Source: JAFGBI01 sp964454025
GTDB lineage: Bacteria; Myxococcota_A; Polyangia; Polyangiales; Polyangiaceae
NCBI GenBank assembly: GCA_964454025.1
Contig: CAYVRP010000008.1
Coordinates: forward strand, 46,829-110,828
DNA length: 64,000 nt
Direction of reading: 5' to 3'
Below the pieces are notes generated by a model that saw nothing but the letters and a program-made list of their open reading frames with translations, had not been told where the DNA came from and did no database searches. Shown here in pieces: positions 27,938 through 36,243 of this stretch (position 1 is the first letter of the stretch; each line of letters opens with the position of its first letter). The position numbers and the translations under genes are program-made.

Positions 27938-29050
27938 ATGACCGAGCCGAATGCCCCCATCCCCCCCGAGGCGCTCGCGGTGCTGCCTCCGGAGCGGACA
28001 CTGCTCGGGCGCGCGGGTCGCGCGCTGCTCACTCGCTACCCCGTCTGGCCCGTCCTCGACTTTCTCGGCAAGAAGTCGGTCCCGGTGCACCGGCACTCCG
28101 CCTGGTACTCCGTGGGCGGCATCGTGCTCTTCTTCTTCGCGGTGCAGATCGTCACCGGGATCCTGTTGATGGTCTACTACCGGCCGAGCCAGCCCTGGCA
28201 GTCGGTGCAGCGGATAGTGAACGAGGTCCCCTACGGCAACGTCGTGCGCAGCGTCCACCACTGGGCCGCCAACCTGATGATCCTGGCGATCTTCGTGCAC
28301 CTGTTCAGCACCTTCTTCCTCAAGGCGTACCGGCCGCCCCGCGAGGGCACCTGGCTCACCGGGCTCGCTCTGCTCGGGCTGGCCCTGGCCTTCGGGTTCT
28401 CCGGGTATCTCTTGCCTTGGGACGACCTGTCGTTCTTCGCGACCCGGGTCGGGATCTCGGAGCTCGAGAAGGCGCCGGTGGTGGGCGCCTGGGTGGCGCA
28501 CCTGGCGCGCGGCGGAGACGACGTCACCATCGACACCATCGGCCGCTTCTATCCGCTGCACGTCGTGGTCCTCCCCCTGCTGGTGCTCGGCCTCGTCGGC
28601 GTGCACCTGCTCTTCGTGCAGATCCAGGGCATGAGCGCCCCCGACGGCTACCTCGCCCTGCCGCCGGAGGAGCGGAAGAGCGTGAGCTTCTTCGGTGACT
28701 ACCTCTTCGCCGAGATCCCCGTCTGGCTCCTGATGGGGGCGCTGCTGGCGTTTCTGGCCACCTTCTTCCCGCGGGGCCTGGCGCCGGAGGCGGACCCCAC
28801 CGCCCCCGCGCCGCCCGGCATCAAGCCGGAGTGGTACTTCCTCTCGCAGTACCAGGCCCTGAAGCTCTTTCCCGGGAAGTTCGAGGTCGTCGGCATGGTG
28901 CTCCTCGGCGGCATCCCGCTCTTGGCGCTCGCGCTGCCGTTCTTCGACCGGGCGATCCCGACCAACGAGCGCGGCCGCAACGTCATCGGCCTCGGGTTCC
29001 TGGCCTTGATGGGGCTCATCGGCATGACGCTCTGGGGGTGGTGGTCATGA
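27938..29050 (+). CDS. Cytochrome b, b6/subunit IV fusion
   Basis: The 370-residue integral membrane protein combines the four-helix haem-binding part with the subunit IV part. Haem ligands are H107 and H121 (VHHW...FVH, 14 apart) and H208 and H223 (15 apart, the b6f-type spacing). The Qo motif PEWYF is at 297-301. The Cys that binds haem ci in cytochrome b6 is not present: the equivalent segment reads AWYSVGGI. It oxidises quinol together with the Rieske protein. No cytochrome c1 or f gene follows; instead the stop overlaps the start of a CydA-like gene (ATGA), suggesting an unusual complex. Confidence 0.9.
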   Translation: MTEPNAPIPPEALAVLPPERTLLGRAGRALLTRYPVWPVLDFLGKKSVPVHRHSAWYSVGGIVLFFFAVQIVTGILLMVYYRPSQPWQSVQRIVNEVPYGNVVRSVHHWAANLMILAIFVHLFSTFFLKAYRPPREGTWLTGLALLGLALAFGFSGYLLPWDDLSFFATRVGISELEKAPVVGAWVAHLARGGDDVTIDTIGRFYPLHVVVLPLLVLGLVGVHLLFVQIQGMSAPDGYLALPPEERKSVSFFGDYLFAEIPVWLLMGALLAFLATFFPRGLAPEADPTAPAPPGIKPEWYFLSQYQALKLFPGKFEVVGMVLLGGIPLLALALPFFDRAIPTNERGRNVIGLGFLALMGLIGMTLWGWWS

Positions 29051-30423
29051 ACTACCCGGTCTGGGACGTTCCGGGCATCGGGGCGGGCTTGGTGGTCGCG
29101 ATCATCGCGATCTTCCACGTCCTCGTCTCGCACGTGGCCGTGGGTGGCGGCGCCTTTCTGTTCATCGCCGAGCTGTGGGCCGGGCGCCAGCCAGACAGCG
29201 CCCGCATCCGGGCCTGGCTCCACCGCTACCTGACCATCTTCCTGGTGTTCACCACCGTGTTCGGCGCCATCACGGGGGTGGGCATCTGGTTCTCGATCCA
29301 GCTCGCCAGCCCGGAGGCGACCAGCCTGCTCATCCATCAGTTCGTCTTCGCCTGGGCGATGGAGTGGGTCGCGTTCCTCGGCGAGCTCACGGTGCTCTAC
29401 CTCTACTACTACGGCTGGAGCACGAGCACGGAGCGGCGGCAGGTCTTCCTGGCCGGGGCCTACTTCGGCATCGCCTGGATGTCCCTGGTCATCATCAACG
29501 GGATCCTGACCTTCATGCTGACGCCCGGCGGCTGGACCCTGGAGAACCGCGATCTCGCCGCCGGGTTCTTCAACCCCGGCTATTTCCCGGCGCTCCTCCT
29601 GCGCACCGGGGTGATGTTCCTCCTGGCCGGGCTCTCGGCCTTCGTCGTGGCCGCGCTCCTCGACCAGCACGACGATCTCCGGGGTCGTGTCGTCCGGTTC
29701 GCGGCCCTCTGGGTCATCCCGGCGGCGGTGCTGGTGCCCGCCTCGAGCTACCTGTTCTCGCTGCAGCTTCCCCCGTTCGCCATCAAGCTGGCGCAGGACG
29801 GCGTCGTGGGCGACTCCGGCGGCAAGCTCGAGCTCATGTCCCGGGCCCGCTGGCGCGCCGGGACCACCGGCAGCCTCTTGGTGCTCGGGACCCTCACCTT
29901 CCTGCTGCGCCCTCGGGCGCTGACGCTCGGCGCCGCGCTCGCGTTGCTGGGCACGGCCCAGATCGGGATCGCGGGCGCGGAATTCTTCCGCGAGCTCTCG
30001 CGCAAGCCGTACGTCGTCCACGGCGTGCTCTACTCGAACTCGCTGTGGGTCCGGGATGCCACGCCGGCCACGCTCAAGCAGCCCTTCCTCGCTCGCGCCC
30101 GCTGGCACCCGGGGCCCCCGCCCCTCACCCCGGAGCGGGGCGAGTGGATCTATCGCCTCCAGTGCGCCAGCTGTCACACGCGGGGCGGGTACCGCTCCCT
30201 GACCGAGCGCACCCGGCAGTGGACGCCGGAGTTCGGCTACAAGTGGCTCGAAACCATGGACAGCACCGGTGTCATGCCCCCCTTCCAGGGTGACGCCGAG
30301 GACAGGGCCGCCCTCGTGGCCTACCTCCTGTCGCTCCGCGGGGCGCGCGTCGAGCCCGCGGACGTGGCGGAGCGCCCCCCGCCGCCGCCCCGCCGCCCCC
30401 GGCCCTTCGAGGTGAGGCCATGA
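29047..30423 (+). CDS. CydA-like membrane subunit with C-terminal haem c domain
   Basis: The 458-residue protein has about nine membrane helices resembling cytochrome bd subunit I, then a soluble c-type haem domain with CASCH (C373-H377) and a probable axial Met in VMPPF (M410). Kept bd features are the N-terminal His in IFHVLVSH (H24) and two Glu in AMEWVAFLGELT (E106, E113) followed by YLYYYGW. The His that binds haem b558 in CydA is not seen; the matching helix has Arg (LLLRTGVMF, R186). There is no Q-loop. Terminal oxidase activity is therefore doubtful; a quinol-linked or electron-exit role for the Rieske/b complex fits better. Start and stop overlap both neighbours (ATGA twice). Confidence 0.8.
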   Translation: MNYPVWDVPGIGAGLVVAIIAIFHVLVSHVAVGGGAFLFIAELWAGRQPDSARIRAWLHRYLTIFLVFTTVFGAITGVGIWFSIQLASPEATSLLIHQFVFAWAMEWVAFLGELTVLYLYYYGWSTSTERRQVFLAGAYFGIAWMSLVIINGILTFMLTPGGWTLENRDLAAGFFNPGYFPALLLRTGVMFLLAGLSAFVVAALLDQHDDLRGRVVRFAALWVIPAAVLVPASSYLFSLQLPPFAIKLAQDGVVGDSGGKLELMSRARWRAGTTGSLLVLGTLTFLLRPRALTLGAALALLGTAQIGIAGAEFFRELSRKPYVVHGVLYSNSLWVRDATPATLKQPFLARARWHPGPPPLTPERGEWIYRLQCASCHTRGGYRSLTERTRQWTPEFGYKWLETMDSTGVMPPFQGDAEDRAALVAYLLSLRGARVEPADVAERPPPPPRRPRPFEVRP

Positions 30424-31586
30424 ACGCCCCCGTGCCCCCGTTCGATCCGCTCGGGCTCCCGCTCTCGCCCGGGCTGCTCCACGCCATCGCGTACCTTACC
30501 CTCACGCTCCACTTCGCCGCCATGCAGTTCACCGTGGGGGGAGCCCTGCTGATGCTCCTCTGCTGGCGCCGGCAGCCCGGCATCGCGCGCTTCTTCGGGA
30601 CCGCGCTGCCCCTCGGCTTCTCGTACCTGGTGACGTTCGGGATCCCGCCGCTCCTGTTCGTGCAGGTGATCTACGGGCAGTTCTTCTACAGCTCCTCGGT
30701 GCTGATCGGCGCCTACTGGATCGCCGTGATCCCGCTCATCATCGCCGGCTACGGGGCTTCGTACTGGCACCGCATGACCCGCGACGGCCGGACGCGGAAC
30801 CAGCCGGTGATCATCGCGGCCATCGTCGCCTGTACGCTGCTGGTCGGCTACATCTACGTCAACAACTTGGCCCTGTCGCTCCGGCCCGACCTCTGGCTCG
30901 CCCACTACGCCGCCTACCCGAGCGGCAACGCCCTGGTGTACGGCGAGCCCACGCTCCACGCGCGCTACCTCCTGTTCGTCGTGCCGGCGCTGATGACCGC
31001 GGGGATGGCGCTGGTGCTGCGGGCGAGCTTCCTGCGCGGCCGGGGGGCCTCCGCGGAGGCGGACGCGTCGTACACGGTGGGTGTCCGCTCGCTGGCGGTG
31101 GGGCTCCTGCTCGAGAGGGGGGCGGCGGCGTGGTTCGGGCTCACCGCGCCGGCCGCCGTGCGCGGGGCGTTCGCCGCCCCGGGTGCCCTGGCCTGGCTCG
31201 CGGCGGCGGCGGCGCTGCTCGCCCTGGGGGCGCTGGTCGCGGCCTGGCAGTCGCGGGGCCGCGCCGGCCTGGGCCTGCCCCTGCTCGGGGCGCACCTGCT
31301 CCTCGGCGCGGTCGCGTGCCTCGTCGTGGTGCGCGACCTCGTCCGCCAGATCTACCTCCGGCCGTACTTCGAGGTTTCGAGCGCGCCGGTGCTGCCGCAG
31401 TGGGGCATGTTCGCCGCCTTCGTGCTGGTCCTCGTCCTCGGGGTGGCCTTCCTCGTGGTCACCACCCGGCAGACGGTCCAGGGCCTGCTCGCGGCGTCGC
31501 GGAGTGCGGCGCCGGTTTCCGCGGGCGCGCGCGCGCGGCGGCGAACCGGCGCGCGCGCGCCCGGGGCGCGGCGCGGCGCTCGCTAG
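30420..31586 (+). CDS. Second CydA-like polytopic membrane protein
   Basis: The 388-residue protein has about eight to nine hydrophobic helices and no soluble domain apart from a basic Ala/Arg-rich tail. The first helix (LLHAIAYLTLTLHFAAMQFTVGGALL) lines up with the first helix of the preceding subunit (IFHVLVSHVAVGGGAFLF), so the two may form a pseudo-symmetric pair. His residues in this helix (two) and in YWHRM could bind haem. It is the last gene of the four-gene operon, and its ATG overlaps the upstream stop. I do not recognise a named family beyond bd-oxidase-like. Confidence 0.75.
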   Translation: MNAPVPPFDPLGLPLSPGLLHAIAYLTLTLHFAAMQFTVGGALLMLLCWRRQPGIARFFGTALPLGFSYLVTFGIPPLLFVQVIYGQFFYSSSVLIGAYWIAVIPLIIAGYGASYWHRMTRDGRTRNQPVIIAAIVACTLLVGYIYVNNLALSLRPDLWLAHYAAYPSGNALVYGEPTLHARYLLFVVPALMTAGMALVLRASFLRGRGASAEADASYTVGVRSLAVGLLLERGAAAWFGLTAPAAVRGAFAAPGALAWLAAAAALLALGALVAAWQSRGRAGLGLPLLGAHLLLGAVACLVVVRDLVRQIYLRPYFEVSSAPVLPQWGMFAAFVLVLVLGVAFLVVTTRQTVQGLLAASRSAAPVSAGARARRRTGARAPGARRGAR

Positions 31587-31800
31587 CGGGTGATGGTGAC
31601 GTCGTCCACGTAGAGGCGCTCGTCGTCGGCCGGGTTCACGAGCCCGCCGCTCGCCTCGAGGTAGAGCTACCCCTGGTCGATGCGGCTCGCGCAGTCCACC
31701 GTGGTCGCGCCCGAGAGCTCGGTCCGTCCAGACGCGGCGAGCCAGCGTCACCGAGCCCCTCACCCCGTCCCGCCCCGTCGCGCCGTCGCAGCTCCGCTCC
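31583..31800 (-). pseudogene. Remnant of a secreted beta-sandwich (CBM-like) protein
   Basis: Reading the minus strand, a coherent C-terminal beta domain appears in pieces: VRGSVTLARRVWTDRA in one frame, then TELSGATTVDCASRIDQG in the next, a TAG stop near 31668, and LYLEASGG...RLYVDDVTITR with a normal stop at 31583. The ending DDVTITR is typical of a carbohydrate-binding domain. One frameshift near 31720 and one internal stop mean it cannot be translated whole. The rest of the gene is missing. It lies tail to tail against the last gene of the respiratory operon, overlapping its stop. Confidence 0.6.
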
Positions 31801-31981
31801 GGGAGCCGCTCTGACGAGCTCGGGCGCGCGGTGGCGCGGGTCCAGGCGCCTCACTTCAGCCCGCCCGGGTGGGCAATCCCCTCCGCACCCTGCGAACCTC
31901 GGCCGACCCCCGAACCCTTCCCCGGTCCCGCGGGATCCAACGGGTCGGGTCCCAGCCAGGAGGCTGGGCCAGGAGGTCCTG

Positions 31982-32200
31982 ATGCTCCGCGCCATCTTGC
32001 CCATCAACGAAGGCACCGTCGATCGCGTCCTCCGCGTCGGGCTCGGCCTCGGGCTGCTCGCCCTCACCGTGGCGGGACCGCAGTCGCCGCTCGGGCTGAT
32101 CGGGCTCGTCCCGCTCGTCACGGGGGCGGTAGGGAGCTGCCCGCTCTACCGCCTGGTCGGCGTCTCCACGGCGTCGAAGACGGCGGCGACCCCGCCCTGA
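31982..32200 (+). CDS. DUF2892 (YgaP-like) small membrane protein
   Basis: The 72-residue protein begins MLRAILPINEGTVDRVLRV and has two hydrophobic helices separated by GPQSPLGLIG, then CPLYRLVGVST. This matches DUF2892, the two-helix membrane module found alone or fused to rhodanese. The single Cys before PLYR is the conserved family Cys. AGGAGGT lies 4 bp before the ATG and is the strongest ribosome binding site in the area. The role in the cell is not known; links to sulfur or redox stress have been proposed for relatives. Confidence 0.82.
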   Translation: MLRAILPINEGTVDRVLRVGLGLGLLALTVAGPQSPLGLIGLVPLVTGAVGSCPLYRLVGVSTASKTAATPP

Positions 32201-32246
32201 TTCCGGCGCGGCTCCGCGCCCACCGCCGCGGTGGCCCCGTACGCGC

Positions 32247-32272
32247 GAGCGGCGGCCGTACGGCCGCCGCTC
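32247..32272. terminator. Perfect 26-bp palindrome between convergent genes
   Basis: GAGCGGCGGCCG followed by TA and its reverse complement forms a 12-bp GC-rich stem with almost no loop. It sits between the convergent genes ending at 32200 and 32310. There is no T tract, so it is a stem-type or bidirectional terminator candidate only. Confidence 0.45.
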
Positions 32273-32309
32273 CTCTACGCGCGGGTCGGGTGCCCGCCGT
32301 CCTGCCCGC

Positions 32310-33173
32310 TCAATAGAACATCAGGTCATCGATGGTCAGGTCGACCGGGCAGCCCGTGGCCGCGGCGGTGGCGCCGCCAGCCCCACCGGCGCCGTCCTCG
32401 GACGGCGCGCACTCCTGGATATGGATCTGGACGCCGAGCAGCTCGTTCGACGCCAGCGTCGTCTCCGGGAGGCCACCGGTGAAGTCCGCCCACGCGTACT
32501 CGAGCACGCCCCCGTCCTCGGGGATCTCGACCTCGACCTGGGCGTACTTGCACTCGTCCCACTTGGTTTCTTCGCTCGAGAATTCGCATTGCCCCTTCTC
32601 GTTCGCCTCGTCGATCGGGTAGTTCTTGGCCTGCTGCACCTGGATGTAGAGCTTGGCGTCGGTGACCGATCCCGAGAGGTTGAGCGAGACGCCCTGGAAG
32701 ATCGACGCGTCGTAGCAGGGGCCGAACCAGAAGACGATGCCGGCGTAGTCGCCCGCGGGGACGGTGCCGGTCAGGTGCAGCGCCCCGCCGGTGACGGTCG
32801 CGGTCAAGCCGGTGCCGGCGGAGTAGCTGTGCGTCCCGCCGGTGAGGCTCTCATCGTTGCCCCACTCTGGCCCGCTGCCGTCGCTCCAGCTCGCGCCCTC
32901 CTCGAACTCCGAGAAGTCGGTGATGCGGCCGTTGGTGGCCGACTGATCATGATCACACACGAAGCCGGCGACGTTCTCGTTCCCCGCGCCGGCGCTGCCG
33001 CCCGTCTCGGCGCCGGAGCCGCCGGTCGTGCTGGCGCCGCCCGTCGCCGACCCGCCGGAGCTTCCGTCGTCGCCTGATTCGTCGTCCTCGACGCCGCAGC
33101 CGGCGAAGCCGACGAAGGTGGCGAGAGACAGCATCCAGAGGCCGCTGATGGTGAGGAGTGTACGCTTGTTCAT
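32310..33173 (-). CDS. Lipoprotein with predicted carbohydrate-binding jelly roll
   Basis: The 287-residue protein has a signal peptide and lipobox FAGC (Cys26), then a Gly/Ser/Thr linker (GGSATGGASTTGG). The folded part starts at CDHDQSATNGRITDFSEFEEG and continues through AGIVFWFGPCYDAS, FQGVSLNLSGS, KLYIQVQQAKNYP, a strand pair around LEYAWADFTGG, and ends DLTIDDLMFY. The pattern of an early Asp/Phe strand and a final DDL.FY strand is that of CBM11-like domains. Four Cys could form disulfides. GGAGGA 7-8 bp upstream supports ATG 33173. A possible LacI-type operator lies at 33241. The ligand is not known. Confidence 0.78.
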   Translation of the reverse strand: MNKRTLLTISGLWMLSLATFVGFAGCGVEDDESGDDGSSGGSATGGASTTGGSGAETGGSAGAGNENVAGFVCDHDQSATNGRITDFSEFEEGASWSDGSGPEWGNDESLTGGTHSYSAGTGLTATVTGGALHLTGTVPAGDYAGIVFWFGPCYDASIFQGVSLNLSGSVTDAKLYIQVQQAKNYPIDEANEKGQCEFSSEETKWDECKYAQVEVEIPEDGGVLEYAWADFTGGLPETTLASNELLGVQIHIQECAPSEDGAGGAGGATAAATGCPVDLTIDDLMFY

Positions 33174-33240
33174 CCGAATTCCTCCGGGGCGTGGCGGGCG
33201 CGCCCAGCGCGTCGACCCCGTCGAACGCCCGACAAACCAA

Positions 33241-33252
33241 AGAACCGATTTC
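33241..33252. promoter_or_regulatory. Possible weaker LacI-type operator
   Basis: AGAACCGATTTC keeps the CG centre and the ATTT right arm of the sites at 6811 and 8509, with G/C replacing T/A at the outer positions. It lies 68 bp upstream of ATG 33173. No convincing -35/-10 pair was found around it. Confidence 0.35.
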
Positions 33253-33337
33253 GCTCTCCGACCCTGCCGCCGCGCGCCCCCTCAGCGTCGACGGGGCGTG
33301 GGCACCGGTCGGACCGTAGCTCAGGCGCGGGGTGCGT

Positions 33338-35272
33338 TCACCCTCCCAAATCGATCTCCAGGGTGGAGCCGCCCGGAAGCAGGGACCCCTCCCGGGTGAC
33401 CGTGCGGTCCCCCGCGCGGACGCTCACCGTGTATTCCCCGAGGAATCCCGCGGTGGTGAACGTGCCCTGGGCGTCCGTCGAGCCCTGGGCGTCCGTGCGC
33501 CAGCGACCAAGCACCAGCTCTCGATAGAGGGTTCCGGCGGGCTTGAGGGACCAGTCGTACCGGTACAACGCGGCGCGATTTCGCCAGTGTGCACGGTCCC
33601 AGAACCCCCAGAGCACGATGCCCTTGGCGGCCGGGCTGCTGAACACGGCGAGGTAGAAATCGCGCAGGTATTGGGCCGCGAGCTCGTCCTCGTCGATCAG
33701 GGGGTCGAAGCGGGTCACCACGATGGGCTTACCGTGGCTGCCGAAGCGGTCGAGCGTCGCGACGATCTCCTCGGGGGAGGTGAGCTTGGAGACGTACTGG
33801 GCCTGGATCCCGAGCGCGTCGACGGGGGCGCCCGCCGCGAGCAAGCCCTTGAAGGTGGCTTCGGCGAAGGAGCGCTGTCGATCGGGGAGCGGACCGGTGC
33901 CGAGGACGCCGGTCGTGGCGAGCAGGAGCTCCGCCTCCGGGGCGGCGGACCGGGCCGCCGTGAACCAGTCCCCGAGGGCCGCCGGGCCGACGAGCGCCAT
34001 CAGGGCGCGGCGGGCGTACGGCAGGTCCACGACTCCCCAGCCCCTCACGTCCTTGCCCAGCGTGCCCAGGACCTCGCGGACATGGCGATCGACCTCGGCG
34101 CGGAGCTCCGGGGCCTTTCCCCGAAGCTCGCGGAGCGCCGCCGGCACCGAGTCCCAGGCGGGCCGCACCAGGGCCCGGCCCCGCACCGCGATCTTGCGGC
34201 TCGCGAGCAGGTCGATGGCGGCGCGGGTCCGCGCCGCCGTGTAGCCCGGGCCGAACTCGCCCGCGAGCGCGCGCCACTCGAGATCGTCCTCGAGCGTGAC
34301 CGAGTTGAACAGCTCCGCCAGCGTCTCGAGGTATCTCGGGTCGCTCGCGTCCAGCAGGCGCGCGGCGGTCGCGCAGGTGCCGAACTCGAAGGCGTGGCGC
34401 CGCAGGGTGGCGTGGACCTCGGCGCCCGGCACCGCCTTGCCGCGGTCCCGGACGACGACCTTGAGCGCCGCCTTCCGGTGCTGCTCGATCCGCTGCTCGG
34501 CGGCCGCGCGCCAGGCGGCGTCGGCGCTCATCCCGCGGTAGGTGGGGCTCGTCTTCGGCAGATCCGCCAGCGCGAGCTGCTTGCCGAAGCTCTCCAGCGT
34601 CACCCCGCCGATCTCGATGGTCTGCGGGGCGTAGCCGAGGCGGAAGATCGCTTGCGCCTCCCCGGCGGCGAAGTCGCCTCCCGCCAGGAAAGGCACCCGC
34701 ACCGTCCGCCACTCCTTGCCGCCCCGGACGGGGAAGGAAACCGACTTGGTCCACGGCTCGCGCCCGAGCTCGAACACGAACTCGGTGTCACCGTCACCAC
34801 CCTCGGTTTCCGTCTCGGTGACGCGGAACGTGAAGGTCGCCAGGATCACGTCCCCCTTCGCGACCGGGGCCACCGTCTTGGTCTGTAGCTGCACGTCCCA
34901 GGCGTTGGCCGAGCTGCGGAGGACGACGGCGCGGGCGGCCTCGTCGAACCCCTCGCCATCGACCTTCACCACCGCGAGTCGGACCTTGTCGGTCTGGCCG
35001 TGGACCTGAAACTCCCGGATCCCGCCGGGCCCGATCAGCGACGTCCCCGGGACCTTGCCCCAGTTGCCGGTGGGCTCGGTGGGCGCGGCCGGCGCCCGGG
35101 GGGCCGCCGCCGAAGCGGAAGCGGCCGCCGTCGCGGTCGGCGCCTCGGCGGGGAGCGGCTGGCGCTTGATGCAGGCGCCGAGCACGAGGGTGAAGGCCAC
35201 GCCGACCCCGATCAGCCACGCGAAGGGGATGGACCGGCGGGCGGTCGCGGCGCTGGCGGCTGGGTTCTTCAT
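33338..35272 (-). CDS. GH10-like lipoprotein lacking both catalytic Glu
   Basis: The 644-residue protein has lipobox LGAC, an Ala-rich linker, an N-terminal CBM-like beta domain (about 75-250) and a GH10 barrel (about 260-560), then a short beta tail. The xylanase fold is clear: RRHAFEFGT, LFNSVTLEDDLEW, RGRALVRPAW, GIQAQYVSKL, WGFWDRAHW and YDWSLKPAG. Both catalytic positions are changed. The acid/base site, normally VVNEPY, reads VVDLPY (L417), and the nucleophile site, normally TEFD, reads TRFD (R521). It should therefore bind rather than cut glycans. ATG 35272 has GGGAG upstream. It is divergent from an SDR gene. Confidence 0.82.
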   Translation of the reverse strand: MKNPAASAATARRSIPFAWLIGVGVAFTLVLGACIKRQPLPAEAPTATAAASASAAAPRAPAAPTEPTGNWGKVPGTSLIGPGGIREFQVHGQTDKVRLAVVKVDGEGFDEAARAVVLRSSANAWDVQLQTKTVAPVAKGDVILATFTFRVTETETEGGDGDTEFVFELGREPWTKSVSFPVRGGKEWRTVRVPFLAGGDFAAGEAQAIFRLGYAPQTIEIGGVTLESFGKQLALADLPKTSPTYRGMSADAAWRAAAEQRIEQHRKAALKVVVRDRGKAVPGAEVHATLRRHAFEFGTCATAARLLDASDPRYLETLAELFNSVTLEDDLEWRALAGEFGPGYTAARTRAAIDLLASRKIAVRGRALVRPAWDSVPAALRELRGKAPELRAEVDRHVREVLGTLGKDVRGWGVVDLPYARRALMALVGPAALGDWFTAARSAAPEAELLLATTGVLGTGPLPDRQRSFAEATFKGLLAAGAPVDALGIQAQYVSKLTSPEEIVATLDRFGSHGKPIVVTRFDPLIDEDELAAQYLRDFYLAVFSSPAAKGIVLWGFWDRAHWRNRAALYRYDWSLKPAGTLYRELVLGRWRTDAQGSTDAQGTFTTAGFLGEYTVSVRAGDRTVTREGSLLPGGSTLEIDLGG

Positions 35273-35466
35273 CGGATCTCCCTGGGTCATGGGCCACCCT
35301 GCTCGCTCGCGGGCCGCGCTCGCCATGACGTGCGGGGCGATGGTAGCCGGGCGCGAGCGGACCGCAACCGCGGCCCGCGCGGCCCCGCGCCGCGTCGTTG
35401 CCCCGCGCACCCCCGCGGTCTATGTCCCGGTCGACCGCGCCCGCCCCGGGCGCTCGCGGGTGGCTC

Positions 35467-36243
35467 ATGGGAGACGTCGGGCTCGATCTGCAGGGCAACG
35501 TGGCCGTGGTGCTCGGCGGCACCAGCGGCATCGGTCGCGCGCTGGCGCTGGGACTGGCGGCCGCCGGCGCCGACGTGGTCGCCTCGTCGCGGCGCGAGGA
35601 CGCCACTCGGGAGATCACGGCGGCAATCGAGGCGCGCGGCCGGCGCTCCGTCGCGCTCGCGTCGGACGTCACCGATCGCGCGTCGCTCGAGCGGCTCCTC
35701 GCGGCGACGGTCGACGCGCTCGGCCAGGTGGACATCCTGGTCAATTGCGCGGGCCGCATCCGCCGGCTCCCCACCCTCGAGGTGGACGAGGCGGAGTGGG
35801 AGCTGACGTTCGACACCAACGTCACCGGCACCCTGCGCGGCTGCCAGGTCTTCGGCCGCCACCTGCTCGAGCGCGGCTACGGGCGGATCATCAACATCGC
35901 ATCGCTGACCAGCTTCCGCGGCTTTTTGGAGGTCACCGCCTACGCGGCGAGCAAGGCCGCCGTCGTCGGACTCACACGCTCGTTGGCGGTCGAGTGGGGC
36001 CCGCGGGGCGTCAACGTCAACGCGCTCGCTCCCGGCCTGTTCCCCACCGAGCTCAACAAGGACCTGCTGCTCGGCACCCCGCGGGGCAGCGAGCTGCTGC
36101 TGCGGTCTCCCCTCGGCCGCTTCGGCGAGGTAGAGGAGCTGGTGGGGGCGGCCGTGCTGCTCGCCTCCCCGGCGGCTCGCTTCATCAACGGCGTCGTGCT
36201 GCCGGTCGACGGGGGGTTCCTCGCCAGCGGCGTCAACCGGTGA
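35467..36243 (+). CDS. SDR oxidoreductase, probable sugar-acid dehydrogenase
   Basis: The 258-residue short-chain dehydrogenase has the NAD(P) loop GGTSGIGRA at 17-25, NCAGR at 93-97 and the catalytic YxxxK (Y159, K163) with Ser in IASLTS. INGVVLPVDGGFLASG is the usual end. It resembles gluconate 5-dehydrogenase/KduD-type enzymes. Its stop overlaps that of the convergent glucuronate isomerase gene by 11 bp, so reduction of fructuronate or a keto-deoxy-sugar acid is a reasonable guess. ATG 35467 is chosen because the family starts near GLDLQGNVAVV; the upstream in-frame part is Pro/Arg-rich and not conserved. Confidence 0.85.
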   Translation: MGDVGLDLQGNVAVVLGGTSGIGRALALGLAAAGADVVASSRREDATREITAAIEARGRRSVALASDVTDRASLERLLAATVDALGQVDILVNCAGRIRRLPTLEVDEAEWELTFDTNVTGTLRGCQVFGRHLLERGYGRIINIASLTSFRGFLEVTAYAASKAAVVGLTRSLAVEWGPRGVNVNALAPGLFPTELNKDLLLGTPRGSELLLRSPLGRFGEVEELVGAAVLLASPAARFINGVVLPVDGGFLASGVNR

